Shown: piece after piece, positions 1 through 7,303 of the stretch
Position numbering within the stretch: position 1 is the stretch's first letter
Layout: each line of letters opens with the position of its first letter
NCBI RefSeq assembly: GCF_013249015.1
Contig: NZ_JABRPL010000002.1
Location: forward strand, 1 to 64,000
Direction: 5' to 3'
DNA length: 64,000 nucleotides
From: Rathayibacter agropyri
GTDB lineage: Bacteria > Actinomycetota > Actinomycetes > Actinomycetales > Microbacteriaceae
The notes under the pieces: generated by a model
What the model saw: the letters and a program-made list of their open reading frames with translations, nothing else
The model's database searches: none
Told to the model about the DNA's origin: nothing
Position numbers and translations under genes: made by a program

Positions 1-30
1 GGAACTTCTATTCTCTCAAACGGGAAGCCG

Positions 31-726
31 ATGCCTCTGAGCGACACACCCGAATCAGACCTTATGAATAACGCTCTGAATCTATCCATTACGGAAGAAA
101 AGGCCGAGGTCCTTCGAAGGTATAGGGAGGCGGCTGGTGAGAAGTCTGAGCCGCTTAGCCATGATGCGCTAGCGGCTGTGGCAGGTACGCCCTTGCCGGA
201 CTGGGATGATCTTTTGCGAAAGGTGTTAGATGTATCCCCTGGACCCCCCGGAGCAAACATGTACCACCGAGCGGTGCAGGATTTGCTCACAGCGCTCTTC
301 TATCCCGCGCTCGACCATGCTCGGAGGGAGGAGGAGATTCATGAGGGTCGCAAGCGCATCGACATCTTCTTCGCAAACTTAGCTTCTGAGGGATTCTTCT
401 CCTGGGTGAACCGGACGCCAGGAGTTGTGAGCGCCAACGTGGTCGTCGAGTGCAAAAACTACACAAAGGCCGTCGCCAACCCCGAGTATGACCAAATAAC
501 GAGTCGATTTGCGACCAGGCGCGGCAACCTTGGGATGCTCCTTTATCGAGGATACGGCCAGGATAAAGCGGAGGTTGTCCAGCACTTTCGAGACGCTGCG
601 CTCGATGGGCGGGGCTTCGTTATTGCTCTGGATGATGAGGACTTGAAGGTGCTGGTGAACGCCCGGAAAGACGGTGAGGAAACTCCTTTCAAGTATCTGC
701 GACAGCGCTTTCTAGAACTGATCTAG
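31..726 (+). CDS. Predicted PD-(D/E)XK nuclease-like protein, possibly 5'-truncated by window edge
   Basis: Hypothetical protein of at least 231 residues. The reading frame is open to base 1, so the true start may lie upstream; ATG 31 and ATG 64 are the visible candidates. The core has the spacing of a restriction-endonuclease-like fold: RKRIDIFF with Asp111, then VVVECKNY with Glu140 and Lys142 (D...ExK). This fits a DNA- or RNA-cleaving enzyme; the specific family is not recognised. Base composition is clearly less GC-rich than the chromosome to the right. It sits on the putative element integrated at tRNA-Lys and is followed 32 bp later by a possible Abi-alpha-like gene on the same strand. 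An anti-phage or restriction role is inference from context. Confidence 0.6.
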   Translation: MPLSDTPESDLMNNALNLSITEEKAEVLRRYREAAGEKSEPLSHDALAAVAGTPLPDWDDLLRKVLDVSPGPPGANMYHRAVQDLLTALFYPALDHARREEEIHEGRKRIDIFFANLASEGFFSWVNRTPGVVSANVVVECKNYTKAVANPEYDQITSRFATRRGNLGMLLYRGYGQDKAEVVQHFRDAALDGRGFVIALDDEDLKVLVNARKDGEETPFKYLRQRFLELI

Positions 727-758
727 CGTGCGCCTGCACCGTTCGATAGAGTCAAGTT

Positions 759-1604
759 GTGAGCGAGAAAGAGGATGACGGCGTGGACCTTGGGGGCGCA
801 GCGCTGGGCGCCGGGGCGTCCGCACTCAACACGGCGACTGGGGAAGTGTCGAAAGGTCTGTCTGCCTTGGTGTACGAGCGATTTAACTTGGTCGCGCGCG
901 CGAAGGGGCGCCACAGCCTAGAAGAATATGAGTTGAAGTACGCAGCCAGGGTAGCCAAGAAGGCGCAGAAGCGTAATCCGAAGGGGGCGCCGTCCCTCCG
1001 GGCTGGAACGAAACTATTCGAAGAGTCTCTCCTAGCTGAGAGCGATACTGTATCTGAATACATGTCGGGAATTCTTGCTAGCGCCTCCGATGGCAACGGC
1101 GACGACACGAGCGTGAGCTGGACCGCTCTTGCGGCACGACTTTCGTCACTCGACCTTCAAATTCATTACCTGCTGTACGCGTCGGCTCGGACAATCGCAA
1201 TTCGACACGCTCTCGAATATAACGACTTTATTTTGAATCACTTCGCTTTCACGGCAGCCGACCTCGCAGCGTGTGTGCACCCGGCTCGCACGTTAGATCA
1301 TGCATCGCTCCTGTCAGCAATGGTGACTCTCGAACGGGAGAACCTAGTACGGGATATCGGTTGGGGCGACGACGTGTCGCGAGTATGGCGTGCTACACAG
1401 GACCCGAGTCGCTTCCAGGGGACGACTTTTGTTTTTGCACCCTCAGTGGCAGGGGTCGAGCTGTTGAATTGGGGATTCGGTATGGGCAAAGCTAGTGGAG
1501 TGGCCATCCTGACCCCGGAGAATAATTACGCGCCCGTCGATGAGTGGCCACTTCCAGAACGACTTGCTTCGCTGCAATTGACGAATCCACCCGCGACGAC
1601 GTAA
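759..1604 (+). CDS. Hypothetical protein, possibly DUF4393/Abi-alpha-like
   Basis: 281 residues from GTG 759. I do not recognise it with certainty. The N-terminus (about residues 8-40) is Gly/Ala-rich and could associate with membrane. The middle (about 75-135) combines an acidic LLAESDTVSEYMSGILASAS segment with a later LAARLSSLDLQI segment. That order, a short 'remaining cells' helix followed by a 'Ls-lD' helix, recalls the DUF4393/Abi-alpha family of abortive-infection proteins. The C-terminus has no recognisable motif. GC is low compared with the core genome. It follows a predicted nuclease gene in the same orientation and may be co-transcribed with it. The family assignment is a profile-like impression, not a proven match. 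Confidence 0.55.
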   Translation: MSEKEDDGVDLGGAALGAGASALNTATGEVSKGLSALVYERFNLVARAKGRHSLEEYELKYAARVAKKAQKRNPKGAPSLRAGTKLFEESLLAESDTVSEYMSGILASASDGNGDDTSVSWTALAARLSSLDLQIHYLLYASARTIAIRHALEYNDFILNHFAFTAADLAACVHPARTLDHASLLSAMVTLERENLVRDIGWGDDVSRVWRATQDPSRFQGTTFVFAPSVAGVELLNWGFGMGKASGVAILTPENNYAPVDEWPLPERLASLQLTNPPATT

Positions 1605-1663
1605 GGGGAGAAGTTGGCTATGACACCTAGCGAGTTGACCAGCGTGGAACAGTCGAACTCGAC

Positions 1664-1924
1664 GTGGACGGCGGGATCGTCTACGTCACGGCCTACCAGG
1701 ATCGAACCTACGAGGGACGCCGGATCACGCCCGGCCGTCACTACGACGTGACGGTGCAGGGCGACGGTCCCATGCGTTCCTTGGGGTTGATCGACGCAAG
1801 CGCCAAGGGGACCTTCTACGCGATCAAGTCCTACAGCGTCGGTACCGGTCCTCTCGGCTCTGGCATCGGCGTCGAGGTCAGGACGTTTGATGAGGCAGTC
1901 CGCGCTCTCGTGGGTAGAGCATGA
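1664..1924 (+). CDS. Small hypothetical protein
   Basis: 86 residues from GTG 1664; no recognised domain. The frame is open back to a stop at 1628-1630, and sensible-looking residues precede the GTG, so the true start is unclear and the 5' end may be decayed. The stop overlaps the ATG of the next small gene by 4 nt (ATGA), which points to translational coupling. It lies on the putative tRNA-Lys element between the nuclease pair and the recombinase. Confidence 0.45.
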   Translation: MDGGIVYVTAYQDRTYEGRRITPGRHYDVTVQGDGPMRSLGLIDASAKGTFYAIKSYSVGTGPLGSGIGVEVRTFDEAVRALVGRA

Positions 1925-2262
1925 AGGTCAGGGCAGACTTCGACGCGGGATGGGTAGACGCCGCCGACGACCTCGACTCCCTGCCGGAGTGGTTACTGAT
2001 GCTCGATGACGGCACTGTCGTGTTCATAGAAAAGGTTTCAAGTGTTCAGTGGTCGATCTGCCGGACAGCACCCGACCTCGACCGCATCGGGCCGGACGGG
2101 GGATATCCCATTGCGGGCAGGGTCGCCTACCTGAACCGGAGGCCGGATGGTGGATGGGTAGCGCGGATGGAGGAGGACGGCTCCCTTATCTCCAAGCCAC
2201 AAGCGAGGATCGAGGCTGTCGTCTCTGACCTCCTCAGCCCTCCTAGAGCACCCTCGCTGTAG
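1921..2262 (+). CDS. Small hypothetical protein
   Basis: 113 residues, no domain recognised. It has acidic segments near the N-terminus (DAADDLDSLPEW, LMLDDGTVVF) and looks like a soluble cytosolic protein. The start codon overlaps the stop of the preceding 86-residue gene (ATGA), so the two are probably translated together. It is followed by the convergent serine recombinase gene. Function unknown; it is likely cargo of the integrated element. Confidence 0.5.
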   Translation: MKVRADFDAGWVDAADDLDSLPEWLLMLDDGTVVFIEKVSSVQWSICRTAPDLDRIGPDGGYPIAGRVAYLNRRPDGGWVARMEEDGSLISKPQARIEAVVSDLLSPPRAPSL

Positions 2263-2378
2263 TAATACGGAGAACACCCCTGCGCGCGAGACAGCCTCAG
2301 AGGGCCTTGCATCCCAGCAAACACAAGGGGTCCATCGCGCGGAAGGGCACTTTCGGAGCGACACGCCCGGGCGGACGA

Positions 2379-2945
2379 CTACTTCTGCGCGGCTCCGAGG
2401 TACCGGTACACCGTAGCTACGCCGACGCCGAGAATGGATGCAATCTCAGCCTTGGTGTGCTCTCCGGAGTCGTACATGTGCTGAGCAAGCTTGACCTTCT
2501 TGTTGTCCAAAGCACGAGGACGGCCACCGGTGCGACCCTGCGCCTTCGCCGCCGCCAGTCCTGCCGAGGTCCGCTCACGGATCGTCTCTCGCTCCAACTC
2601 AGCAAAGATGCTGACCATTCCGAGCATGGCCTTCCCTGTCGGCGTGGTCGAGTCCAGTCCCTCAGTGATCGAGCGGAACCCAACCCCCTTTGCGATCAGT
2701 GAGTCAATCAGGGTCAAGGTGTTCACGGTGCCACGCCCGAGACGGTCCAGCCGCCATACCAGAAGTACGTCACCCTTCTTCAACCGGTCCAGTGCGAGGT
2801 CAAGCTCAGGGCGGCTGGCCTTCATGCCGCTCACGCCGTGATCGACGTAGATGCGTGTAGCTCCCGCTGCTTCGAGCGCGTCCACCTGCATCTGTGCATT
2901 CTGGTCCGACGTGCTAACTCGGGCGTAACCGATGACTGATCCCAT
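2379..2945 (-). CDS. Serine recombinase, resolvase/invertase family
   Basis: 188 residues, the usual length for small serine resolvases or invertases (Pin/Hin/Tn3 resolvase type), which cut and rejoin DNA at short crossover sites. The N-terminal catalytic domain begins GYARVST, with Ser11 as the expected nucleophile and Arg9 beside it. Conserved arginines follow in VWRLDRLGRG, then the E-helix (about 100-135). The C-terminal helix-turn-helix is visible at about 160-185 (KAEIASILGVGVATVYRY). ATG 2945 gives the canonical start. Upstream (2946-3216) is non-coding DNA with several inverted repeats, suitable for a res or inversion site. It probably belongs to the integrated element. Confidence 0.93.
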   Translation of the reverse strand: MGSVIGYARVSTSDQNAQMQVDALEAAGATRIYVDHGVSGMKASRPELDLALDRLKKGDVLLVWRLDRLGRGTVNTLTLIDSLIAKGVGFRSITEGLDSTTPTGKAMLGMVSIFAELERETIRERTSAGLAAAKAQGRTGGRPRALDNKKVKLAQHMYDSGEHTKAEIASILGVGVATVYRYLGAAQK

Positions 2946-2968
2946 GGCCTTAGATTATCAAAACCCGT

Positions 2969-3028
2969 CTCTCAGAACCAGCCTTGACCCCCCACCCGAC
3001 GCGAGGTTTCGGAATCGAGTTCTGAGAG
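2969..3028. repeat. 10-bp inverted repeat pair, candidate res/crossover site
   Basis: CTCTCAGAAC at 2969-2978 is repeated in perfect inverted orientation as GTTCTGAGAG at 3019-3028, 40 bp apart. The pair begins 24 bp upstream of the serine recombinase start. Small serine recombinases often bind and recombine sites directly upstream of their own gene, so this is a reasonable binding-site candidate. No binding motif was verified. Confidence 0.4.
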
Positions 3029-3111
3029 CCCTGTCGGGGTTGTCCGACGTCGTCGGCGGCTCCGTCAGAAACTTCTCACCAAACCATGGTTTTAGAGAAC
3101 AGGCATGATGA

Positions 3112-3141
3112 CGACCAGCACGAGGCCTGGCGTGCTGGTCG
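3112..3141. repeat. Perfect 11-bp hairpin, 8-nt loop
   Basis: CGACCAGCACG (3112-3122) and CGTGCTGGTCG (3131-3141) are exact inverted complements. There is no T-tract on either side, so a simple intrinsic terminator is not supported. It may be a protein-binding site of the integrated element. Confidence 0.4.
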
Positions 3142-3216
3142 CCACCCAGGGTCCGGCGCCCCCGACCTCCCCGGAGCGGGCTTGTGGAATCTCCGGGAAG
3201 GACGACAGCGCCGGTA

Positions 3217-3474
3217 CTAGTGACCGCGCGGGTCTTTGGGTATTTGAGAGAGCAGCGCGGCCTCCTCCGTGGGCGTCAACAGGACGCGAGCCTTGGGGCC
3301 GTAGAGCTTGAGGCCTCCTGCGGGCAACGCCACCGCCACGCCTCTAGGAGTAATTTTAAGTCGGCTTCCGACTGGTATCGGAGCTTCGTAGTTGCCGTAG
3401 GGTCGTCGGTGGCGCGTAGAGTGGCAGGAGGATGCGGGCGACGGCACCCTGCGCTCGGTCACCAAGGCCTTCAC
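3217..3474 (-). CDS. Possible small or truncated hypothetical protein
   Basis: 85 residues from GTG 3474. The C-terminal 55 residues (VGSRLKITPRGVAVALPAGG, then LYGPKARVLLTPTEEAALL) look like genuine coding sequence, more so than a random antisense frame. The N-terminal third runs antisense to recognisable integrase coding sequence (after about 3401) and looks spurious. One explanation is the 3' end of an older gene cut by the integrase module. No family recognised. Confidence 0.25.
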   Translation of the reverse strand: MKALVTERRVPSPASSCHSTRHRRPYGNYEAPIPVGSRLKITPRGVAVALPAGGLKLYGPKARVLLTPTEEAALLSQIPKDPRGH

Positions 3475-4562
3475 GAAGAAGGTAGATGCCGAGTACTACG
3501 CTGCTGAAGTCACTCGGAAGCTCGGAGAGGGCTTCCTGGCTCCCAGCGCCGACGCGCGTACGGTGGCAGAAGTGGTCGAGTTGTGGCTGGCCTCACGGAA
3601 GACACCGACACCAGCCAGCATCAAGCGGTACACCGACAGCATCGACAACTACGTCTTGCCGCGATGGGGTAGTACGAAGCTCTCGAAGGTGACGAGGCCC
3701 GACCTCGACCGCTGGGTGTCCGACCTCGCTACAGGCTCCGCTCCGGTCGCGGAAGGGATGATCCCCGCACCTCTAGCTCCAGCCACGATCAAGGCCGTCT
3801 GGGTGCCGCTGAGGGCGTCTCTGGCTTACGCGAAGAGGTCGGGCTGGCTCCGCATCGACCCGTCCGAAGGGATCGAACTCCCGAGGGCAGATCGCGAGGA
3901 CGACGGCCTCGTGAAGGCGCTGGCGTACGCCCAACTCTCCGCACTGGAGGAAGCCGCCGAGGGCGTCGCCGGTAACGTGAGCGACCGCATCATGGTGACG
4001 TTCATGGGCACGACCGGCGCGCGCATCGGGGAGGCTGCTGCCCTCCGTGTCGGTCATCTGAACCTTGAGAAGAAGCGAGCGCGCATCTCGTCCACCGTCA
4101 CGATCGATCTGCAAGGAACCCCGGTGATCGGGAAGGCGAAGCACGGGAGCATCAGGGAGGTTCCGCTCACCGTGAGTCTCGTCAGTGAGTTGAAGCTACT
4201 GACCAAGGGCAGGAAGGCGGAGGAGCCCGTCCTCACGTCCGCGAGTGGAGGAGCCCTCAGCGTGGCGAACTGGCGGAATCGAGTGTGGTCCAAGGCGATC
4301 AGAGTGGCCGGACTCGACGCCTTCGGCTTCACCCCCCCACAGCCTCCGTCACACCGCGGCGTCTCATGCGATTGCAGCCGGGGCCGACGTGCTCGTCGTC
4401 GCGCGGATGCTGGGCCACAGCGACGTGAAGATGACGCTGAACGTGTACGGCCACCTCTTCCCGGACAGGCTGGACGAGGTTGTCGGGGCGATGGAGTCGG
4501 CCAGGACGAGAGCACTGACTGAAAGTGCTACTGACTACTTTCTGACCAAGGTACCAAAATAG
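3401..4562 (+). pseudogene. int: Tyrosine recombinase/integrase, frameshifted and lacking a start
   Basis: Phage/ICE-type tyrosine integrase. Recognisable coding starts at 3401 with an N-terminal arm-binding-like segment (WRVEWQEDAGDGTLRSVTKA). It continues through a core-binding domain and the catalytic Arg in TGARIGEAAALRV. At 4332-4338 a run of seven C shifts the frame. Six C would join FTP directly to HSLRHT; instead HSLRHT, GHSDVKMTLNVYGH (with the Tyr nucleophile) and the C-terminus lie in another frame ending at 4562. At the 5' end there are in-frame stops at 3389 and 3398 and no ATG, GTG or TTG before GTG 3563, which would omit the N-terminal domain. The gene is therefore broken twice, or once with a homopolymer sequencing error. 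It ends 45 bp from the 3' end of tRNA-Lys. Confidence 0.85.
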
Positions 4563-4603
4563 CCCCGACCTTCGGGCTGTATATGCCGTCTGACCGGGGC
4601 TTT
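4561..4603. terminator. Probable bidirectional terminator between int and tRNA-Lys
   Basis: AGCCCCG at 4561-4567, overlapping the int stop codon, pairs with CGGGGCT at 4595-4601. T residues follow on the plus strand. It lies between the end of the integrase and the 3' end of the convergent tRNA-Lys gene. Confidence 0.5.
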
Positions 4604-4606
4604 CCG

Positions 4607-4679
4607 TGCACCCCCTCGGACTTGAACCGAGAACCCACTGATTAAGAGTCAGTTGCTCTGCCGATTGAGCTAGAGGTGC
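4607..4679 (-). tRNA. tRNA-Lys (anticodon CTT)
   Basis: On the minus strand the 7-bp acceptor stem GCACCTC pairs with GGGGTGC, with discriminator A. The D-loop is AGCTCAATCGGCAGAGC, the anticodon arm CTGACTCTTAATCAG (CTT, Lys AAG) and the T-arm CTCGGTTCAAGTCCGAG. CCA is not encoded. The 3' end faces the integrase pseudogene, so this tRNA is the likely integration target (attB) of the element on the left. Confidence 0.95.
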
Positions 4680-4802
4680 GTGGCATACGGCTGAAGGTGC
4701 GTGCCGAACCGAGGAGTCACACTACCAGCGGCTCCCCCCTGCCCGTCAAATCGGAGCCGGTGCCGCCGGACCCCGGGTGGAGGCCGCCGGTATCGTGAAC
4801 CT

Positions 4803-5633
4803 GTGACCCTGAGCAGCGAGCGCCCGAGCCTCGACGACGACCTCCGCCTCGCCCTCCGCCTCGCGGACGCCGCCGATGCGATCTCGCGTGAGCGGTTCGG
4901 TGCGCTGGACCTGATGATCGATACCAAGCCCGACAGCACTCCCGTGACCGACGCCGATCGCGCCGTCGAAGAGGCGATCCGCTCGCTGCTCGCCGCCGAG
5001 CGCCCGGACGATTCCATCCGCGGCGAGGAGTTCGGCACGTCGGGCGCTGCCACACGCCAGTGGATCCTCGACCCGATCGACGGAACGGCGCACTTCCTGC
5101 GCGGCGTGCCGATCTGGGCGACGCTGATTGCGCTCGCGGTCAACAGCGTCCCCGTGGTCGGAGTGGTGTCCGCTCCCGCGCTCGGCACGCGCTGGTGGGC
5201 TGCGGCGGGCTCCGGCGCCTGGGCGGTCGACACACGATCCACCGCCACGGGAGCCGCACCCGCGGGCCTGCCGCGCCGTCTCCGGGTCTCGGGCATCGAC
5301 ACCCTCGCCGAGGCGACCTTCAGCTACAACAGCATTCAGCAGTGGGACGGCGCCGGACGCCTCCCGCAACTGCTCGAACTCGCGCGCACCGTTTGGCGCG
5401 ACCGCGCCTACGGCGACGCCTGGCCATACATGCTCGTCGCCGAGGGGTTGCTCGACGGCGCGGGCGAATTCGATGTGAAGCCCTACGACCTCGCGGCGCT
5501 GGTGCCCATCGTTCAGGAGGCGGGCGGACGCTTCACCTCTGCCGACGGCGAAGACGGCCCCTGGCACGGCAGCGCGATCGCGACCAATGGAGCGCTGCAC
5601 GACGAGATCCTCGGGATAGTGGCGCGGCGATGA
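4803..5633 (+). CDS. hisN: Histidinol-phosphatase, inositol-monophosphatase family
   Basis: 276 residues from GTG 4803. Family: Mg-dependent phosphatases of the IMPase fold; the actinobacterial HisN branch removes phosphate from L-histidinol phosphate in histidine synthesis. Metal-binding motifs are present: RGEEFG at about residues 75-80, WILDPIDGTAHF (the D-P-I-D-G-T signature) and DVKPYDLAALVPIVQEAGG near the C-terminus. Length is close to the family norm of about 260-270. An upstream in-frame ATG at 4701 would add a low-complexity Arg/Pro stretch and was rejected. The stop overlaps the ATG of the lipoprotein gene (ATGA). A general inositol-phosphatase role cannot be excluded from sequence alone. 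Confidence 0.85.
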   Translation: MTLSSERPSLDDDLRLALRLADAADAISRERFGALDLMIDTKPDSTPVTDADRAVEEAIRSLLAAERPDDSIRGEEFGTSGAATRQWILDPIDGTAHFLRGVPIWATLIALAVNSVPVVGVVSAPALGTRWWAAAGSGAWAVDTRSTATGAAPAGLPRRLRVSGIDTLAEATFSYNSIQQWDGAGRLPQLLELARTVWRDRAYGDAWPYMLVAEGLLDGAGEFDVKPYDLAALVPIVQEAGGRFTSADGEDGPWHGSAIATNGALHDEILGIVARR

Positions 5634-6118
5634 GGAGCAGAGCCGCCGCGCTGGCCGGTGCCGGACTGCTGGTGCTCCTCTCGGGCTGCGCCTCGGTCAT
5701 CGGCCCAGACGGGCCCGAGGCGGTGCGCGACGACGGCGGCACCGTCGTCACCGCCGGAGTGACCGACGTCTTCGCTCTGCACCGCGGCGACTGCCTACTG
5801 GACCCAGGCGACGACGGGATCGATGACGTGGAGGTCGTGCCGTGCGAGCAGGAACACGGGCTCGAGGTCTTCCATTCATTCGTGCAGTCGGGCGACGACT
5901 ACACGAGCCGCAACACCCTCCTCGCTCAGGCCGAAGCCGGCTGTGAGCCGGAGTTCGGCGCGGTGATGGGGACCGCCTACGGCGACTCGGCCCTGGAGTA
6001 CCGGGCTCTCGTTCCGTCTGAGGTGAGCTGGCAACACGGCGACCGCACGATCGTCTGCGCGGTCAGCGACCCCGCTGCTGGCGCGACAACGGGCAGTCTG
6101 GTCGGCGCCAACCGCTGA
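5630..6118 (+). CDS. Septum-formation-domain-like lipoprotein
   Basis: 162 residues. An N-terminal lipoprotein signal (charged start, hydrophobic core, LLSGC lipobox with Cys at about 20) predicts a membrane-anchored extracytoplasmic protein. The mature part has conserved-looking Cys pairs (GDCLLDPG, VVPCEQEHGLEVF, AGCEPEF, TIVCAV). This pattern is typical of the actinobacterial 'septum formation' (Septum_form/DUF4190-associated) domain: D-C near the start and P-C-xx-x-H. The start overlaps the hisN stop by 4 nt, implying co-translation. The domain assignment is inferred from the Cys pattern. Confidence 0.7.
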   Translation: MRSRAAALAGAGLLVLLSGCASVIGPDGPEAVRDDGGTVVTAGVTDVFALHRGDCLLDPGDDGIDDVEVVPCEQEHGLEVFHSFVQSGDDYTSRNTLLAQAEAGCEPEFGAVMGTAYGDSALEYRALVPSEVSWQHGDRTIVCAVSDPAAGATTGSLVGANR

Positions 6119-6236
6119 GGCTTCGGTGAGGTCAATCCCTCCCTGAACGGATTGACAGCTGAGACGACCGCGAGCACTGTGTGAGGACGACCGGCAGGCG
6201 CAAGGGAGCGCGGAGGCCGGCGGCTCGGGAGTCGAC

Positions 6237-6896
6237 ATGCAAAACCAGCGCGATCAGGATCCCCTGGAGCGGGCCAGGACGGCCGAACCGCACTGGGGCC
6301 CTGCCGACACCGTCGAAACCCGTCTCCGCCGTCAGGCCGCTCTCCTCGCCGCCGCTGACGCAGTCGCCGAGGACGGCCCCGGGGGCCTCTGGTCTCAGTT
6401 CCTGCGCGACTACACGCGCGCCGCCGACCGCGTCGTCTCCGTGCACGGCGACACCGAGGCCTCGACCCTGGAGTGGCTGAGGCCGCGTGGAATCATTTCC
6501 CTCCTCGTCACCGAGGCCTGCGACGACTCCGACGCCGTCGAACATCTCACGGCCGCCCTGGCCGCGATGAATGCCGTCACGCTCACCCTCGACGAGGAGC
6601 GCGCCCGGCGCCTGGAGCGGCTGCTGCGGTCGCTGGCAACGCTGCTGCCCGACGCGTTCGCCGAGCTTCTTCCAGCACCGCACGCGCAGTACCCGGCGGG
6701 AGCGGCGACGGCCTTCCTGACACCGGGGCTGCTCTACCGCGACTGGGCTCCACCAACGGCCCTGCCCGGGCACGCTCGAGACGACGACGAGCGCCTCGCG
6801 CTGCTGACCCTCTACGGAAGGGTGCGACAGCTCGACGTGCGCGACGACGACCGGTGGTGGAGATGGGGGGAATCGAACCCCCGTCCATCGCTGTGA
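6237..6896 (+). CDS. Hypothetical protein running into the tmRNA 3' end
   Basis: 219 residues from ATG 6237; soluble, helical and acidic, with many Ala/Leu/Arg heptad-like segments (about 45-140). No family recognised. The last 14 residues are encoded by the complement of the tmRNA acceptor end, because the frame meets no stop until 6896, 42 nt inside ssrA. The natural end may once have been upstream, or the overlap may be real. The tail-to-tail arrangement with ssrA leaves no room for a terminator. Confidence 0.5.
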   Translation: MQNQRDQDPLERARTAEPHWGPADTVETRLRRQAALLAAADAVAEDGPGGLWSQFLRDYTRAADRVVSVHGDTEASTLEWLRPRGIISLLVTEACDDSDAVEHLTAALAAMNAVTLTLDEERARRLERLLRSLATLLPDAFAELLPAPHAQYPAGAATAFLTPGLLYRDWAPPTALPGHARDDDERLALLTLYGRVRQLDVRDDDRWWRWGESNPRPSL

Positions 6897-7227
6897 TTCT
6901 GCGCCTTCTACGGGTGTAGCCGATGAGAGCGTTCTGCTCGGCCCCGACCGTTACCATCGGCGCATCGGTCGACGGGCCCAGCCCGAGTTCAAGTCCCGCG
7001 TCGCCCTCAGGCGTAACGACGCAGCAAGTCCTCTCAATGACGCCAGGATCCGGGGCGAGGACACACCCACGGGCTGACGGACTATCTACTCTGGCTTAGG
7101 CAGCGAGAGCGAAGTCGGTGCGCTTCTGTTCGGCACCTGTGTTTTCCAAGGATCGTTAACGAGATAACCTTGGATCCTCGACCCGCTTCTCGCAGTTTCG
7201 CAGGCAATGTCGAAACCGATCATCCCC
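6855..7227 (-). ncRNA. ssrA: Transfer-messenger RNA (tmRNA)
   Basis: Rescues stalled ribosomes together with SmpB, encoded 1.6 kb upstream. On the minus strand the 5' end GGGGATGATCGGTTTCGAC is typical. GGGGATG pairs with CATCTCC at the 3' end, followed by ACCA, so CCA is encoded (6855-6857). The T-arm GGTTCGATTCCCCCC is visible in reverse at 6864-6882. The tag frame at 7096-7143 reads NTGAEQKRTDFALAA then TAA; the exact resume codon just upstream was not determined. Length 373 nt is normal. Confidence 0.95.
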
Positions 7228-7303
7228 GCGAGCACTCATTGGCCCGGAGGCCGCAGGAGTGGGTCGTCGTCGCACACTGTGGAGTTACGCCGACCAGTCT
7301 ACC

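Larger units (their letters stand above)
2946..3216. other. Palindrome-rich non-coding stretch upstream of the recombinase
   Basis: No convincing gene on either strand. Three inverted repeats are visible: CTCTCAGAAC at 2969-2978 with its exact complement at 3019-3028; the 12-bp palindrome AAACCATGGTTT at 3081-3092; and a perfect 11-bp hairpin with an 8-nt loop at 3112-3141. This is the likely place for the recombinase promoter and its crossover (res) site, and possibly attP-type arm sites for the integrase. Confidence 0.45.

Noticed and set aside
1-4606. Second attachment-site copy of the tRNA-Lys 3' end inside the window
   Set aside because: No repeat of the tRNA 3' segment was seen left of the integrase; the other end must lie outside.
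4746-5600. Minus-strand open frame opposite hisN
   Set aside because: Low-complexity Arg/Gly composition; hisN on the plus strand has all metal motifs.
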